From positions 20,668,004-20,732,003 of the forward strand of contig CM046349.1 in the NCBI GenBank assembly GCA_025403435.1: 64,000 nt of DNA. Reading direction: 5' to 3'. This stretch comes from Artocarpus heterophyllus (taxonomy: Eukaryota; Streptophyta; Magnoliopsida; Rosales; Moraceae). This document shows, piece after piece, positions 46,577 through 59,750 of the stretch (positions are counted from its first letter, which is position 1; each line of letters starts with the position of its first letter). The translations under genes were made by a program, and so were the position numbers. The notes beneath the pieces were generated by a model. It was not told the DNA's origin and did no database searches. It saw only the letters and a list, made by a program, of their open reading frames with translations.

Positions 46577-46746
46577 AATAATGGAAAAAGTGTGTAATTA
46601 ATATAGTTTTTAAATCAATAAGTACGCAGGTCCCCACTGGTAGGCTTTGGAAACCAAGGATGTAGATCACTACTACCAAAAAAATAATAGAAAAAGTGTA
46701 TAATTAATACAGTTTTTAAATCAATAAAAGCACAGGTCCCGGTGGA
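46532..46746 (+). repeat. 108 bp tandem duplication copying the SINE tail and its flank
   Basis: Unit 1 (46532-46639) starts in the SINE at GTAGGCTTTAGAAAACC and runs through the A-tail, the right target duplication and 47 bp of flank. Unit 2 (46640-46746) repeats it with about 15 differences (GTAGGCTTTGGAAACC; AATAATAGAAAAAGTG for the target duplication). The duplication must postdate SINE insertion. Confidence 0.9.
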
Positions 46747-48610
46747 TAACCTTTCATTGAATAGATACTTAAAATGATGAACGTCAAAACATACACACAT
46801 GTATAAATATTTATACAAATATAACCCTTAATTGAGCTCTTAAATGCTATAATAAAAAATAAAAATTTATTATAACATAAAGCTCTTATTTACTACACTG
46901 TTTAAATTCCAACTTTAAGTTCTTATTTTATTTCCAAACACTCTCGTAATAAAATCAATTTGTATATCTCATTTATGATTTTCATAAAGGGTGTCTATTA
47001 TCTCTCATTCTACTTTTCACATACAGTTTTTTAAACACTCTTATTATACTTGTTATACCCATTTTCAAAATACCAAAGTAATCCTCACACCTAAACAGTT
47101 TTTTTTTTCTTTTTTCGTTTTCTACCAACCAACCCAACCAACCAATTCGTATACACCATTAGGAATTTCTCCATTGAGAATTTAAGCTATGCACCATTAC
47201 TTGTAAGAATTAAGTAGTATGCAACTCCACGAATACTTAATTAAGTAGTAGCATCTTTTCAATTTCTTTTTTTTTTTCATATGAAAAACGAGAACTTTCT
47301 TTTTTATAGGGTTCAACGATTAAAAAAATTAAAAATTAAAAAATAAGAATTTTAAAGAAAAAAGAATCCATTTATTTTTTATATGGAGGCTCTTAAATGT
47401 AAGAATCCATTTCTATTCTGTTAGAACAAGTAGGACATAATAATTTATTTTTAAAATGGGGTGTATAATGGATATTTATTCAAAATACTTTTGCCTTTAG
47501 AGGTAATTTTATCAATGGATAATATAGTAATAAGAAATTTTATTAAAAAAATGTAAAAAGTAAATAAAGGCTCTCAATAGACGCCTCCTTTTTAAAATCA
47601 AAGATTGTACTATCTTAAAAAAATATTAAAGTAAATAAATACATTGCACATTGATTTTCTTTTGAATTCTGAAAATAACACTCCTAAATAAAATAATGTA
47701 TTTAAAATTCTTCAAAAAAAGTGGTTAATCAATCTTTTCGATTGGAAAGAGAGAAACAAATAAAACAAAGGAGGGAAGCAAAATGTTTGAATTGCAATGT
47801 TTGTAGACCCTCCACAGCCATCAGAAGTTAGATGTGCTTGTCTTGAATCAATGTTCAAAGAATCCTTTCATACCAAGGGCATCTTTTGGTGAGCTTTTTA
47901 AGAAGCTCTTTTCGGTTTTTTGAGACTAATGGTTGTTTTTAATCTATAAATGCTCAGATGTTCTATGCAGATATGTTTTGAGTTTTTAGGAGAAGTTCCA
48001 GTCGCAAAATATGGTTTTCAAAAAAGAAAAAAATCTTTTTAATATATTTTGAAACTTGCATGAGTTTCAAAAAACAATATTGAAAAAATTTCAAAATAAT
48101 TTTAACTCATTTGAACTCCTTTAAAAAATATATTTGATTCTTAATGCTTATCAAAAATTACAAATTTTTACTTGCCCTTTTCTTTGATATAAAAGCATAA
48201 TTTATAATTATCTACCACAAACCGAGTTAGACAGAAGCGAGTTGAGTGAGTAGAAACTGAAATGAAATCGGCACAAAACCCGAAATACCCACCCACGGTC
48301 CGTTGCAGGCTACAATCTGAAGCTGTCCCCCGACCATTACAGCACGGTCAAAGCCGATATCAGCGCCTGCTCCCATTGGACCCCACCTTTGCCCTGGACC
48401 CCACCTATAAAAAGTCTTTTGCACCATTGCTGCTTAAAAATTTGTCATGGCCGCGTGAATTAACGTTTTGAAGCTTTCCACTAGGTTTTTTTTAAAGAAT
48501 TTTATGAAATTGTAGCTCTAAATTATTACAACTACTTTGTTGAATTCTATTCAATGATTGCAAATTGTTTTTTTTTTTTTTTGGTGAAAGCGCAAATTGT
48601 TTTTATTAGA
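46747..48610. other. AT-rich intergenic DNA
   Basis: No supported gene. A GC-richer patch at 48220-48470 gives short ORFs on both strands without known domains. The rest is A/T-rich with homopolymer runs. Confidence 0.55.
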
Positions 48611-49073
48611 AGGGTTATTAACCTTTTTTTTTACGTTGTGTACTATATTTTTAATTTTTAATCTCATTAAATTTATACTTTTAAAAATTTAATATACAAA
48701 TTAAAAATTTTTGTTAATCAATTTTTAATTTTGACCTAAAACTTGTCTAAAATGCCCACAAATTTAAAAATAAGATAACTTTAAAAACTTAAAAAACGTT
48801 TTGACTTAAAAAATATACAAAACAAGCCCTAAAAAATAGATGTTTTGTATATTTTTGTTTTTGTTTTCTTCTTATTTTTGAAATTTTTATTTTTTCTCTA
48901 TTTTAATTAATGATAATTTGGTCATTGTAAAATTTAAAATTAACTATTGATCGAGACAAGATATAGATTTGTCTATTAAATCTAATATAAAAATATACAC
49001 TTGATGAGATAAAAAATCAGGGGTATAAGTTTTAAATTAACTTAAAATAGAGGGTATAAAAATAAATAGCCCC
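48611..49073. mobile_element. MITE family copy 1
   Basis: About 463 bp with facing ends GGGTTATTAACCTTTTT (left) and, as reverse complement of the right end, GGGGCTATTTATTTTTATA. It is collinear with 51351-51866: both share TTGACCTAAAACTTG-like, ATTAACTATTGA(T/C), AAGATATAGATTTGTCTATT-like and AAATTAACTTAAAATAGAGG-like blocks in the same order. No coding capacity. Confidence 0.75.
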
Positions 49074-51350
49074 ATTTAAAATTCTAGATTATGTACATTA
49101 CAGTGAATGATTACCATTTTTTTCTTAAATTTTGAGATTATATTAATACTTTTGAATATATATATATATATTTTAATATAATTTTAACCAAATTTAAGGT
49201 ATTCTTATCATAAAAAGCTCCTCTTTTAGTTACCCTAATTTTAACACCGCATAGAATTACGTCCACATATCTACCCTTGGCATGTTTTTGTTTCCATAGC
49301 GTACCACATAATATTATTTTTATTTTATTTTTCTTCCCATATTTTGAATAAATAATGAACATTCTAACTAAATTAGCACTCATTTTTTCTTCCCAACTAT
49401 CATTTATTTACTTTTATTATTCTTGAATTTAGTTTCTGCTGACTTAGTTAAGAAGTGTTAGTATTTCCCCGATTATAAGAGTCGTTTCTCTTCTCATTTT
49501 AATACATATGTGTGTAGCAAAGATTATACCATTTCTCAATTGTCATTGTTTAAGAAACCAATCAACTAAGTTTTTAGCTATTATTTTTAATTCTCTCTTG
49601 AGGATTCATTGCCGCATTTTTTCTTTAAGGAGTCAATTAGGCACAATAATTTGGACATGCTGTTCAGCACATGAAAGTCATGAAATATAGAAAGTTCAAA
49701 GTCCATTTTCTTTATTTAGCGTAGCAAAAATAATACGCATATTCTTATTTTGCCGGAGAATCAATATTGGCCATAACTTTATGAAAGGTACTTTAGAATA
49801 TTTGGGCAACGACAATTAACAGCAAAATGGGGGTGGGGAGGCGTATACAAAAGTCCTACTTAACTTTATCGCATGTTTTCCAAAAGGCCAAGTCTACTTG
49901 CCAAAAAGATCATTTGGAATTAATGGACCCGCGATGTTCCTGTCGTAGTAACCATAACTAAATAAACCCCACATTTATTTATTTTATTTATTTAATATTT
50001 GTTCTTCTTACCAAATCATTTAGGAATTCAGTCACAATAATATCGATTCCCGCCAAATTTCACAACAGTTCTTCTAATTTTGTGACTATAACATACAGGT
50101 ATAGCTTAATAATAATCCCACATATGATTCTACCAGAAATTGTAGAGTTGATTCCCCACTCTCGGTTCAAAGCAATTGTTTTCTTCTAATATTTTCAAAA
50201 GAAGCACCTTATTAACTCTTAAAATAGCTTAATAAATAATTCATATTTATAACCATTGTTGAGCTCACTATCGTCTCGTTATCTGACAACACGGGACAAT
50301 CCCACATGATGAACTTGGAGGTATTATTTCTTTTTCTTTTATATTTTTCTTATTTATTTATTTATTTAGTTAGTTATGTGTATCTGATTAGATCATGAAA
50401 AGGTAAGGAAATATGCATGTAAAAAGCAAGAGTGATCGACCACTCAAAAGTTTATAGTACCCTAATATTCCATCTATCCAATATGGCAATTGCAACTTTC
50501 TTTCCCTCCTATATATTGACCTAAGCCCGACATGGTATCGACCATATGAAAAGACAAAACATTAAAAAAATATAAAAAACAGGGCAGTGTGAAAAGCATT
50601 GCATGTGATTATTATTGCTTTTGGAATCCCCACATTGTTTTGTTCAGGTTCTTGAAAGTGAAGTGCTTTTGAGGGATAAATGTCGATCCTTTTAAACTCT
50701 AACTAATGTAAAAGGGGATAAAGCTGTAACCTAGCTATATATCTTCAATAATATTATTTCATCTAGCTGTTCATGAATGATGCCACTGTAAATTATTTTT
50801 AAAAAACAAGGTAATAACATTGTATAGCTCGAACATTTAAAAAAAAAAAAAAGATAGTCAAAATTACTGAATAATCCACCGTCCTTTCATGCTAGTTATG
50901 GGTTTATATATTAGCAACTGCGATTTAGAAAATAGGAAGGCATTGTAAATTTAATCGTGGAGAGTTAAAATAATTTTGCAGCCTATATATAAAACATACA
51001 TGCTTGTCAGAAGGACTAACCTCTAGCTGTAACTCTTTAAACATTATAAAATATTAAAAAGACAATCAGGGAGTGGAAACAATTCTTTTAATTGCGTGAA
51101 ATCGGAAATAAAAAGAAAAAAAAATTAATGGCAAAGTTATCAAAAGCTATTTCGCTTGTGCTAGCATATTCATTAAATAATATTATATTTTTTTTGAAAT
51201 TTTTAAACATAACGGTTTATAACTGCCCACAACTGTGAGGCGCACTCACTGTCATTTTTAAACTTATACAAGTACATTAGAACTATATATATATATAATA
51301 TTCCACCACCATTAGTGCTTAACTTTATTCATGTAAACTAATTAGGCATA
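49074..51350. other. AT-rich intergenic DNA between the two MITE copies
   Basis: Short chance ORFs only. TTTATTTATTTATTTA runs occur at about 49974-49996 and 50351-50368. No gene was recognised. Confidence 0.6.
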
Positions 51351-51866
51351 GGGTTATTTACCTTTTTGTACTTTGTATTTTAGGAAATTATTGAAATACT
51401 ATATATATTCAGTTTTTGATTTCATTGAATGAAAACCTTTAGATTAAATTTAATACATAAATTTATATATTTTCTCGATTAATCTTTAATTTTAAACTAA
51501 GAAATTGCCCGAAATACTTTAAAATTGAAAAATAAGAGTACTTTAAAATCTTAAACTTAAAAAGACTTTATACTAAGGTTTTTGACTTTAAAAATATATA
51601 GAATAACTTCAAAAATGATGGTTTTTTATTTTTTTCTTCTTATTTACTGAAATTTTAAATTTTTTCTTTTCTTAAGGTAATTTTTTCTCTTTTACTTAAC
51701 AATTTGGTAATTTCAAAGAAAAAAATTAACTATTGACTAAGATAAGGTATATATTTATGTATTAAATCTGATAACAAGATATATACTCGATGATATAAAA
51801 AACAGAAGATATAATTTTTAAATTAACCTAAAATAAAAAGTATAAAAAGATAAATAAAAGCTTTCT
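51351..51866. mobile_element. MITE family copy 2
   Basis: About 516 bp. The left end is GGGTTATTTACCTTTTTGTA. The reverse complement of the right end is AAAGCTTTTATTTATCTTTT. The interior aligns end to end with 48611-49073 apart from a few small indels. Two diverged copies 2.7 kb apart show that this is a dispersed family rather than chance A/T similarity. Confidence 0.75.
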
Positions 51867-53485
51867 ATCCTTTCCATCTTTTATAAGTAATAAAAATTTT
51901 CCTATAATTAGTTTTCGCAACTGCTACATAATTAGGTTTCACACGCTGTATATTGGTATGGTACAACACGAGTACAACAAAATCAAGGCCAACAAATTTG
52001 GAGGACACTTAAGACATGTCTGGCATGTTACGTGTACTAGCGAATGTACACACACATGTGTGTATATATATATGATGGGAGACAGGATCATGATATAGCG
52101 TTTTTGTTTTTTATTGAAACGGCCCTGTAATTAAGAAGTTTGTTTTGGATTTGGATGGGGAATATAGATCGTCTCGATACACTTATTTTTATTCTGAGCT
52201 TCTTGTGTTGAGCAATTATTTTTGTTACTTTTGTTCCATTATTGGTTTATGATTGATTGATGGACTGACATCCCTTAGCTTTTTTATGTTGGAGAATCGT
52301 AAATACATCACGTTAATCATAAGTTTATCACAATATTATTATATTATTATATATATGATGAATTGATATCAAATTGATTTAACAGTTACCCATATCATAA
52401 ATATATTGATGTGGCTGTACATATTAAATTATGTGGCAACCCAAAAATGGAGCTGTTTTGCGAAGTAAGGAAGAAATTGATGTCTATTTGAGAGAGAGAG
52501 AGAGAGAATAGAGCAGGGGATTGTGAGCCGTAGTTTTTGTGACATGGACAAGGAATAGTGAAGATATTAAGAAACGTGAAAAGTGAAAGAGATAAGCGCC
52601 AACGATATTGGCCGCTGTTTTAAGCTGTAGTTTTCGAAACTCAGTATATAATAAATAGTTGGTTCCTCAGACACGTTAGTACTGCTTTCCATCACAGGCA
52701 CCGACTGTTGACAATGAAACATGCAATGATATACGTACATCCACACATCGCCGTTTGTATCAGTAATACATATGTGTCCACCTTGATTGAAACGTACGAA
52801 ATGACAAGCAAACTATTCTATAAGTAAATTGATTTCAAAAATGGTCCCGATCTTTATTGTCAGCTCATTTTGTCCATGATTTTTAAAAGATGTCAAACCT
52901 AATCATTAAAATATCAGTTTGTTTAATATTAATCGTTTTATCGGTTAGGTATTAAAAACATTGCAAAATATGAGTAATATTTAGTTACTAGACTGTTATT
53001 TTACATTTTTGCATCAAAATTATGTGCATGTTGTAATTTTATTGTACCAGCATTACCTGTATATATTTTTTATCTTTTTTCCACCAAACTATTAATATTG
53101 ATATATGTTTTCTAAATTCTAGAAAATATATTCAAATCTTCTGCCTGTATGCGGTAAGATCTCTATATATGTACACATATACATTATATATGTTTTTATA
53201 TATATAAAATCTGACATCGGCTTGCTTTTCTGTTGCAGCGTCAGGAGATGAGCATAAAACAAGGTTAAAAGATAAGTGGTTTAAAAAAGAAATGGAAACA
53301 TTTATTACTCTTCAAAAGGTTCTGAAGACTTAAACATGGGTCCCATACCATATTCACGTGACACCTGGACATGAGAGCCGGAAATCCAGTAAACAATATA
53401 TCTCTGAGAATCAGCAGATCAAGAATTTTTCACTCGAGGAAGGGAAAGAAAGCCCTAGCTAGCTAGCTACAGCCAGCTAGTCCAA

Positions 53486-53523
<38 letters not shown>

Positions 53524-54832
53524 TTTGATAGAAGTTTCTAGTCCAAAGCTTTTATATATAGAGTTCAAGCAAATTATAATAAGGTGAAAAAATAGAGAAA
53601 GAAAGGGCAGCAAATGGCAGTGTAGACTGAGAACGACAACACCCGCCAACGGTATGTGCAGGTGTTAGTATAAGATAGGCGTTGGAGGGGCTCATGACAA
53701 AAGGCCGAAATCTCAGAGATTGGGAATCTGCCTACAAGTGCGTCCAATTTGCAGCCACATGTCTCCGCTTCTCATCCCATTGCCAACAATTCAACACCAG
53801 ACCTCACCCTCACCCAATTATATTCAGTGGAGCACACGCGTATATATGTGTGTGTGTTGTATATGTATATATTAATTGTTTTCTATCAATCTTGGAGCCA
53901 AAGAAAGTCGAGATTTATAAATAGAAGTTTATATAATAATAATAATAATAATAATAATACATTTGTAAGGGGTTGTCCTAAAATCTGTGTGGACCATGAC
54001 AAGCCACATGATGTGCACTTCAATTATATAATTTATAGAAACCAATTATTCTCCCGTAGTATAATGCTATTAGTTTTATTTTGAGTTTAGCGTATTGATA
54101 TCCTTTGAACTTTTAACTTGTCGCAGGTGATCATATACTATATTCAGTCGACCAAGCCTCTGACAATACATTTTGCAGGGCATTTTACCATCTTTTTTTT
54201 AACAGTCTAAGCATCGCCATGCTATATATAAATATTAACTTAAGGATGATAAATTTGAACTCTACACAATGTAATGTAGGTTAGTATCAAATTATTGCTA
54301 AACTATACTGGCAACTACCTGATTTATTAATTTATCAAGAAGTTCTTACTATAGATGTTAAAAATATAATTTTACATAGAGTACCCTGTTTTGGATTTAT
54401 TTTTAAAATGACCAATTTGCATAAAGTTGTAATCCCTGATAATAAATTCAAATTGGATTTATATTACATCTGGTTGTTTTATTGGGCCTTTTCCGCAAGG
54501 TTGTTTCTTAAAAAAATAAAAATAGAAAGTGAGGACAACTAATATCAAATGACCCAAAAAAAAATCCAACTACACTAATACCTCTGATCCTCCCTGTCCA
54601 TTATTAAGTCCTCCACTCGCTTTTTTTTTTTTTAAAAAAAGTAACAGTAAGAGTAATGCATAAACCAATCACGTCATAAGTTAAGAAAAATTGAAACATC
54701 CAGCGGAAGCACTCTAGGGTTGTTTCTAATCTTATTGTTTTGTAGATTTACTCTCACATCATGAATGCCTTTCACTATCAATAATTACTATTTACTATAG
54801 AGATTTTTACAAAGATAAAATCGACAAATGAC
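51867..54832. other. AT-rich intergenic DNA with simple repeats
   Basis: It contains a (GA)n run (52491-52507), a ~31 bp T-run (53488-53518), an (AAT)n run (53934-53959) and TA/TG microsatellites near 53840-53870. No domain was found in any ORF. Confidence 0.6.
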
Positions 54833-55258
54833 CTATTTTTGACTATGTTTATGAATAAATAGCTGAACATTTCAAAAATTAAAAAAATAGATGAACTTTT
54901 TGAAATTAGGAAAAAAACTTTTTTTTTTTGCAGCCATATATCATTGATAAACACTAGTAAATCACTAATGTACATTATTAATTAACATTAGTGCATCTTT
55001 TATCATCTATATTTTATCACTTATAAACTGATTTATCATTGATCTATTGATAATTTATTATTGAAAAACTGATAAATTATTGTGAATAAATCACCAAGTT
55101 AATCAATAACGAACTACAAATCAATATATTATTGATGTACTTCAGTTTATCAATAATATACGCTAATGTACTTTAGTATTTACAAAACCGACAATTTTCG
55201 TAATATTTTAAAAGTTTGGTTTTTTACTTGAAAAAAGTTTAAAAAGTGGTCATTTAGC
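54833..55258. mobile_element. MITE with ACAAATGACC ends and an interior rich in ATCAATGAT words
   Basis: The left end ACAAATGACCTATTTTTGAC faces the right end, whose reverse complement is GCTAAATGACCACTTTTTAA. The interior (54948-55170) is crowded with short inverted words such as TATCATTGATAAAC, GATTTATCATTGATC, TTGATAATTTATTATTGA and ATCAATAATATA, giving many overlapping potential hairpins. Non-coding. Confidence 0.65.
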
Positions 55259-56215
55259 ATTATTTTTCTCTCAAATAAATACACACGTGGCAGTATCAGG
55301 TATGTACACGATGTCACTTGTTTATATATAATATATTTTAACAACACGGACATAATTTCTCTTTCTTATGTCATAGTCACGCTTTACCAAATTATATCTC
55401 CTGTTGTCAAGGCTAGGCATTAGTTGGTCTCTTGGAGAAGTATCATTTAATTACATGATTAACTTATTCATTGGCTAGCTTTATTAATTATATTACATTT
55501 ACTTTTGTCATGAACCACGCATATAGAGCCCACTCATTTTATAGCTTAAGAGTTCTAGTGATGAGAGGGAAGGTAGGGAGTGGCCACTACTAGTTCTTCC
55601 ATTATCATTGGATGAAAAGATTACCATACTTTTCGTTGTGTGTTCTAAAATATAAGCAAAGATAAACCTAGAAAATGAAACCTTAATCACCAGAAGCCTC
55701 TCTATATTCTCTATTAATTAAGTGGGCATTGATGAATCATCAAGGGAACTAAAAAACTCAAAAGAAATACTGAAGTGTGTTTTGCTTTTGGTCGGTCAAA
55801 AAACATATATATATATATATTATATTTTCTTCCTTCATCCAACGTTGACGGTTCAATTTAAAACATTGATACATTTAACTCGTTATATATAGTACATTGC
55901 TGACAAAATGATAAGTATTAAGCAATATATTTTGCTGTTATGTGGACGTATAATCTAGTGTATTCTGAGTTTGATCACTAACAACGTACGTCATCAGCAG
56001 AATTAACTAGTAAGTGCTAACTGCAAATCCATGATTTGAAATAAAAGTTTTACAACCACTTTTTTCTATATATTAATTAATTCTATATATAGCTAATTAA
56101 TATAGAACTAAAATGATTGTGGTGTTACAGTGATAGTGATATATATTATAAAAACAAGAATTTATACATTGCCGTTGTGAACGGCCAATTAACTTAGAAT
56201 AAAGATAAACGGATG

Positions 56216-56249
<34 letters not shown>

Positions 56250-57047
56250 CATGAGAACCATTATATATATATATATATAAATATAAATCATGAGAACCAC
56301 ATTCCCATGACCATTTATTAATTAATTATAAATAAACTCTCCAAAATCCAAAGGGAAAAGCAGATAACGACTAAGAATAAAGTTCATAAAAAAAGGTATC
56401 GAATTAATAGAATAGAATAATGAAGGTGTTTCATTTACATATGTGTGTGCAAATACACATCATATACAAACGAATAAAAAAGAAATAATGTGAATGATAA
56501 TTTAAAAATACAAGGAAGGATAAAGTCAAATGAAGGTGAGGCACACTGTCATATGCTTCCATTTTTTATACTTCTTCTTTTTGGTGGGCAAAAGTGGTCT
56601 CCAACATTTAATATACAAACCAGAATGGAAACAAAACCAAACAGATAATGCTTATTGGTTTATTAGGTTCCCTCGTGGAATAATGTTAGCTTTCAATAAG
56701 TAAAACATAATTAAAAATTAAAACACTGCAGTTGGAGACGTGCTCTATGCATAACCTAGCTATAAATATAAACATATGCTGTTTATATATAAAAATATAT
56801 ATTACTATTTTCTATACTCATATAAATGCAATGATAAACCAAATTTTATATCGACATCCCTCTTCAATTTCCCACGTAAGAGTAATATGTCTGAGATGTC
56901 AATCTTTGCCCTGCTAGCAATTTACGTCGATATATTCACGTGACAAGACTAGCTAGCTTGCTGGCTGAAATTTCACCAAATTCAACGTTACTCTATTAAA
57001 GTTATGCCAATAGGGATAACTAAAAAAACTAGTTCTTCTACTTTATA
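55259..57047. other. AT-rich intergenic DNA
   Basis: TA microsatellites (55807-55821, 56218-56247, 56262-56279), with a small duplication in which ATAAATCATGAGAACCA occurs twice (about 56244 and 56282). No gene was recognised. Confidence 0.6.
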
Positions 57048-57190
57048 CGCTACAACAAAAAAGGCTTTCTAAGAGATTTACAACATTTTTAAAAATGTCA
57101 TTGAAAGTTCTATAAACGACAATTATTTGAACAATGTCCTATTATATACAATTTTAGGACATCGGAGTAAAATGTCGTAGAATTTTATTA
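57048..57190 (+). mobile_element. CACTA-like transposon end
   Basis: CGCTACAACAAAAAAGGC at 57048 resembles the plant CACTA terminus CACTACAA(C/G)AAAA with one change. The next 140 bp carry direct and inverted GACATTTT/AAAATGTC words (AAAATGTCATTG, GACAATTATTTG, AATGTCCTA, GGACATCGG, AAAATGTCGTAG), as in a subterminal array. The other end was not found. Confidence 0.5.
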
Positions 57191-59073
57191 TATTAATGAA
57201 AAATAAAGATTGATAAACTCTTACTGATATAAGATTTTCAGCAAGCTTCTACCTCAATATCTTTAGCTAACCAAAGTGTCTTACAGTTTAGATATATAGG
57301 AGTCCTCATTAAAATTTCAAAATCTTCATGCACATTCACTTTGTAATACACTATAAGCAACTGCCGTTAAGAAAAACTATCTTGAAACTTGTTGTATGCA
57401 TTTAACATTTGATTTCTTTTATTTTGTTCATTGATACTTGAGCTTTTCCATGAAGAACCCAGATCTAACAATTTAAGCACTCAAAAAGATTCTCATTATT
57501 TCTTGAGAAGAAAGATGCTGGTACTAAGCACAAGGGCAAAAGATCATGTCCGGATTTTTTTGTACAATTAAATAAATGCTTTTGCTCCTTCGTGGTATTC
57601 CTCATTATATCTACAAATGAAATTACCCACATATTATGCTTACCTAATTTGGTTAACTATTTTATTTATTTTTTATAGGAGTGGTATTCTATCAAGAAAA
57701 TAAAAGAGAAACTTTGACTTACCTTGAAAATTTTTTCCAAGATTTGTCCATCTTATAAATCAGAGAAGACAAAATGCTTAGTGATAACAAAATTTAAAAA
57801 GAGATCTTAGAAACACAAGTTCTATGTAAAATAAATGAAAAATCAAAGAGAACATATGAGTCCAAAAGGAAGAGAAAGATACATACCTCTGTTTAGAACC
57901 AATTAAAACTGTTTTTAAATTAATTCGTGTGGCTAAAGAAAGACGCTTTAGAAGCCTATTGTGTTATTATAATACCCGCACCAATTAAAAGAATTACTTC
58001 CCCAAAAGAACTAGCTTATAGTCAGCAACTTGGACATTTCAAGCTTCTGTTGAAAAATTATATTAGGGTCCAAATTTTAGGCTGCATGAAGCATTACGTG
58101 TATATGCCCTATTCGAAGCAATACAATCATAAACTAGTCATTGGAAAGGAGATTGAAGCAACGGAAGACAATAAAAAAAAAATAATAATAAATAAATAAA
58201 TCTGACAAGAAAGAAATAGTATATATTTTTACAAGATAAAGCAACCTAAAACTGCTTCCTCTCGTTTGGGTAATTTCATGTAAAGATAGTATAGATGGCA
58301 TAACGAAATCTGCTTGTAGGATGAACTTGAAAAAGCCCTTAGAGTTACGTTTGATGCCTTCTGTATTCCCCAAGGTACCAATAGCCGCATATCGACGTGA
58401 AGAAAAATGTGAAAGCACCACAATCTATAAGAAGCATTTTTAATATAATAAGTAGCAGACTTGAGTTGGCACAAAGGAGAAGAGCAAGCACAAAGAATAT
58501 GCACATGCACACACTTCTGAATGGAGTCTTTTAATCAGAAAAACATAGTCAATAAGATTATTTATGGAAATAAGTAAGATATACCTTTGGATGAGTGCAT
58601 AGGACAATAGCAAACTGGCGAACTTGTAACATTGTTGATAAAGTCCACATTTTGATATGGAAATATGAAAATCATCATGCACTCGGAATTGGATACTAAG
58701 ACTCTTGCTTCAAATTACAACAGCCAAAAAAAAAAAAAAAGAAAAGAAAAAAGGAACAAGCAAATATTTAAAACGGGTCATACCAAGACACTCATGACGA
58801 TCCACTTACTAGGTGGCAGGCCAAAGTTTTACGATTTATGTCCTGTTTGTTCTTTTTTCGGATAAAATTTTGACAACTCTAAAAAGAACAAGAGATTTGG
58901 AAGAACAGTAAATGCATGAATATGTAGTCCAAAAAACTAAACAAGAATAAATGTCGCATTTACATAAATCTTTTAATTTTGTGCCTAATTGTCAAAGAAG
59001 AGGAATAAAGGAAGTAATGGAAAAACACTAACGAAGAAAACAAATCCAAATGGAAGTTCGAGAAAGCTTAAGA
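57191..59073. other. Degenerate region, possible captured exon fragments
   Basis: No gene can be supported. Two islands look exon-like. On the + strand at about 58320-58372, TTGTAG precedes a frame reading DELEKALRVTFDAFCIPQ, which ends at GTACC. On the - strand at about 58586-58632, a frame reading MLQVRQFAIVLCTHPK ends at GTATAT. Neither belongs to a family I recognise. Confidence 0.3.
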
Positions 59074-59151
59074 CGAAGAAGAAGAAGAGACGAAGAAGAA
59101 GAAGAAGAAGAAGAAGAAGAAGAAGAAGAAGAAGAAGAAGAAGAAGAAGAA
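59074..59151. repeat. (GAA)n microsatellite, about 78 bp
   Basis: Nearly perfect GAA/AAG triplets, interrupted only by AGAGACGAAG near 59087. ORFs of poly-Arg, poly-Lys or poly-Glu through it are artefacts. Confidence 0.95.
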
Positions 59152-59750
59152 TACCAGTGAAGTCAGTGACTTTGCCAATCTTGAGAAGAGCAGTGGCTAT
59201 AAACTTTTTGCTGTTCTAAGGAGATGAATTTGCCATATAGAAATTGAATATGAATATTTTTCAACATATCTACCTGCATTCTTTTCATCAGATCTTGAAA
59301 AGAGAGAAATTTCAGAGTAGTTTCACGAAAACAAAGAAATTAAACCTAATCCTCAAATTCCTTTAAAAAATCAATCAATAGAGTAGCTAAACACATCGTA
59401 AGGAGAAGTGTCAACATGTTCCTTTTCCAAGCTAAACACATCGTAAAGAGAAGTGTCAACATGCTCCTTTTTCAAGGCCACCATAAGAATTACAACCGGA
59501 TAAGAGAACCAAAACGACCCTTCAACACAATTGAAAAATTAGAGAAAGTGTAAGATGGAGAAAGAGGAGAAGAGTAAAGTGGTTTACCGACTTGGTTTGG
59601 TGCTCGACAACAACGATGGTCTAATGCATGATCAAACACTGCCTCCGGCATCTTCCCCTATCACAAAAAGAAAAACGTAGACATGACTCAAAAAAGAAAG
59701 ACTCGAGAAGAAGAGAGCAAGAAAACTCGAAAAGGCTAGATGTGGAGAAA
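59152..59750. other. Spacer left of the nested Copia elements
   Basis: It includes a ~47 bp imperfect direct repeat (TAAACACATCGTAAGGAGAA at 59388 and TAAACACATCGTAAAGAGAA at 59433). A - strand ORF start reads MPEAVFDHALDHRCCRAPN at about 59652-59596 and runs into GTAAAC. No domain was recognised. Confidence 0.35.

Noticed and set aside
58989..59219. Poly-Lys/Arg ORF
   Set aside because: It is the translation of the (GAA)n microsatellite.
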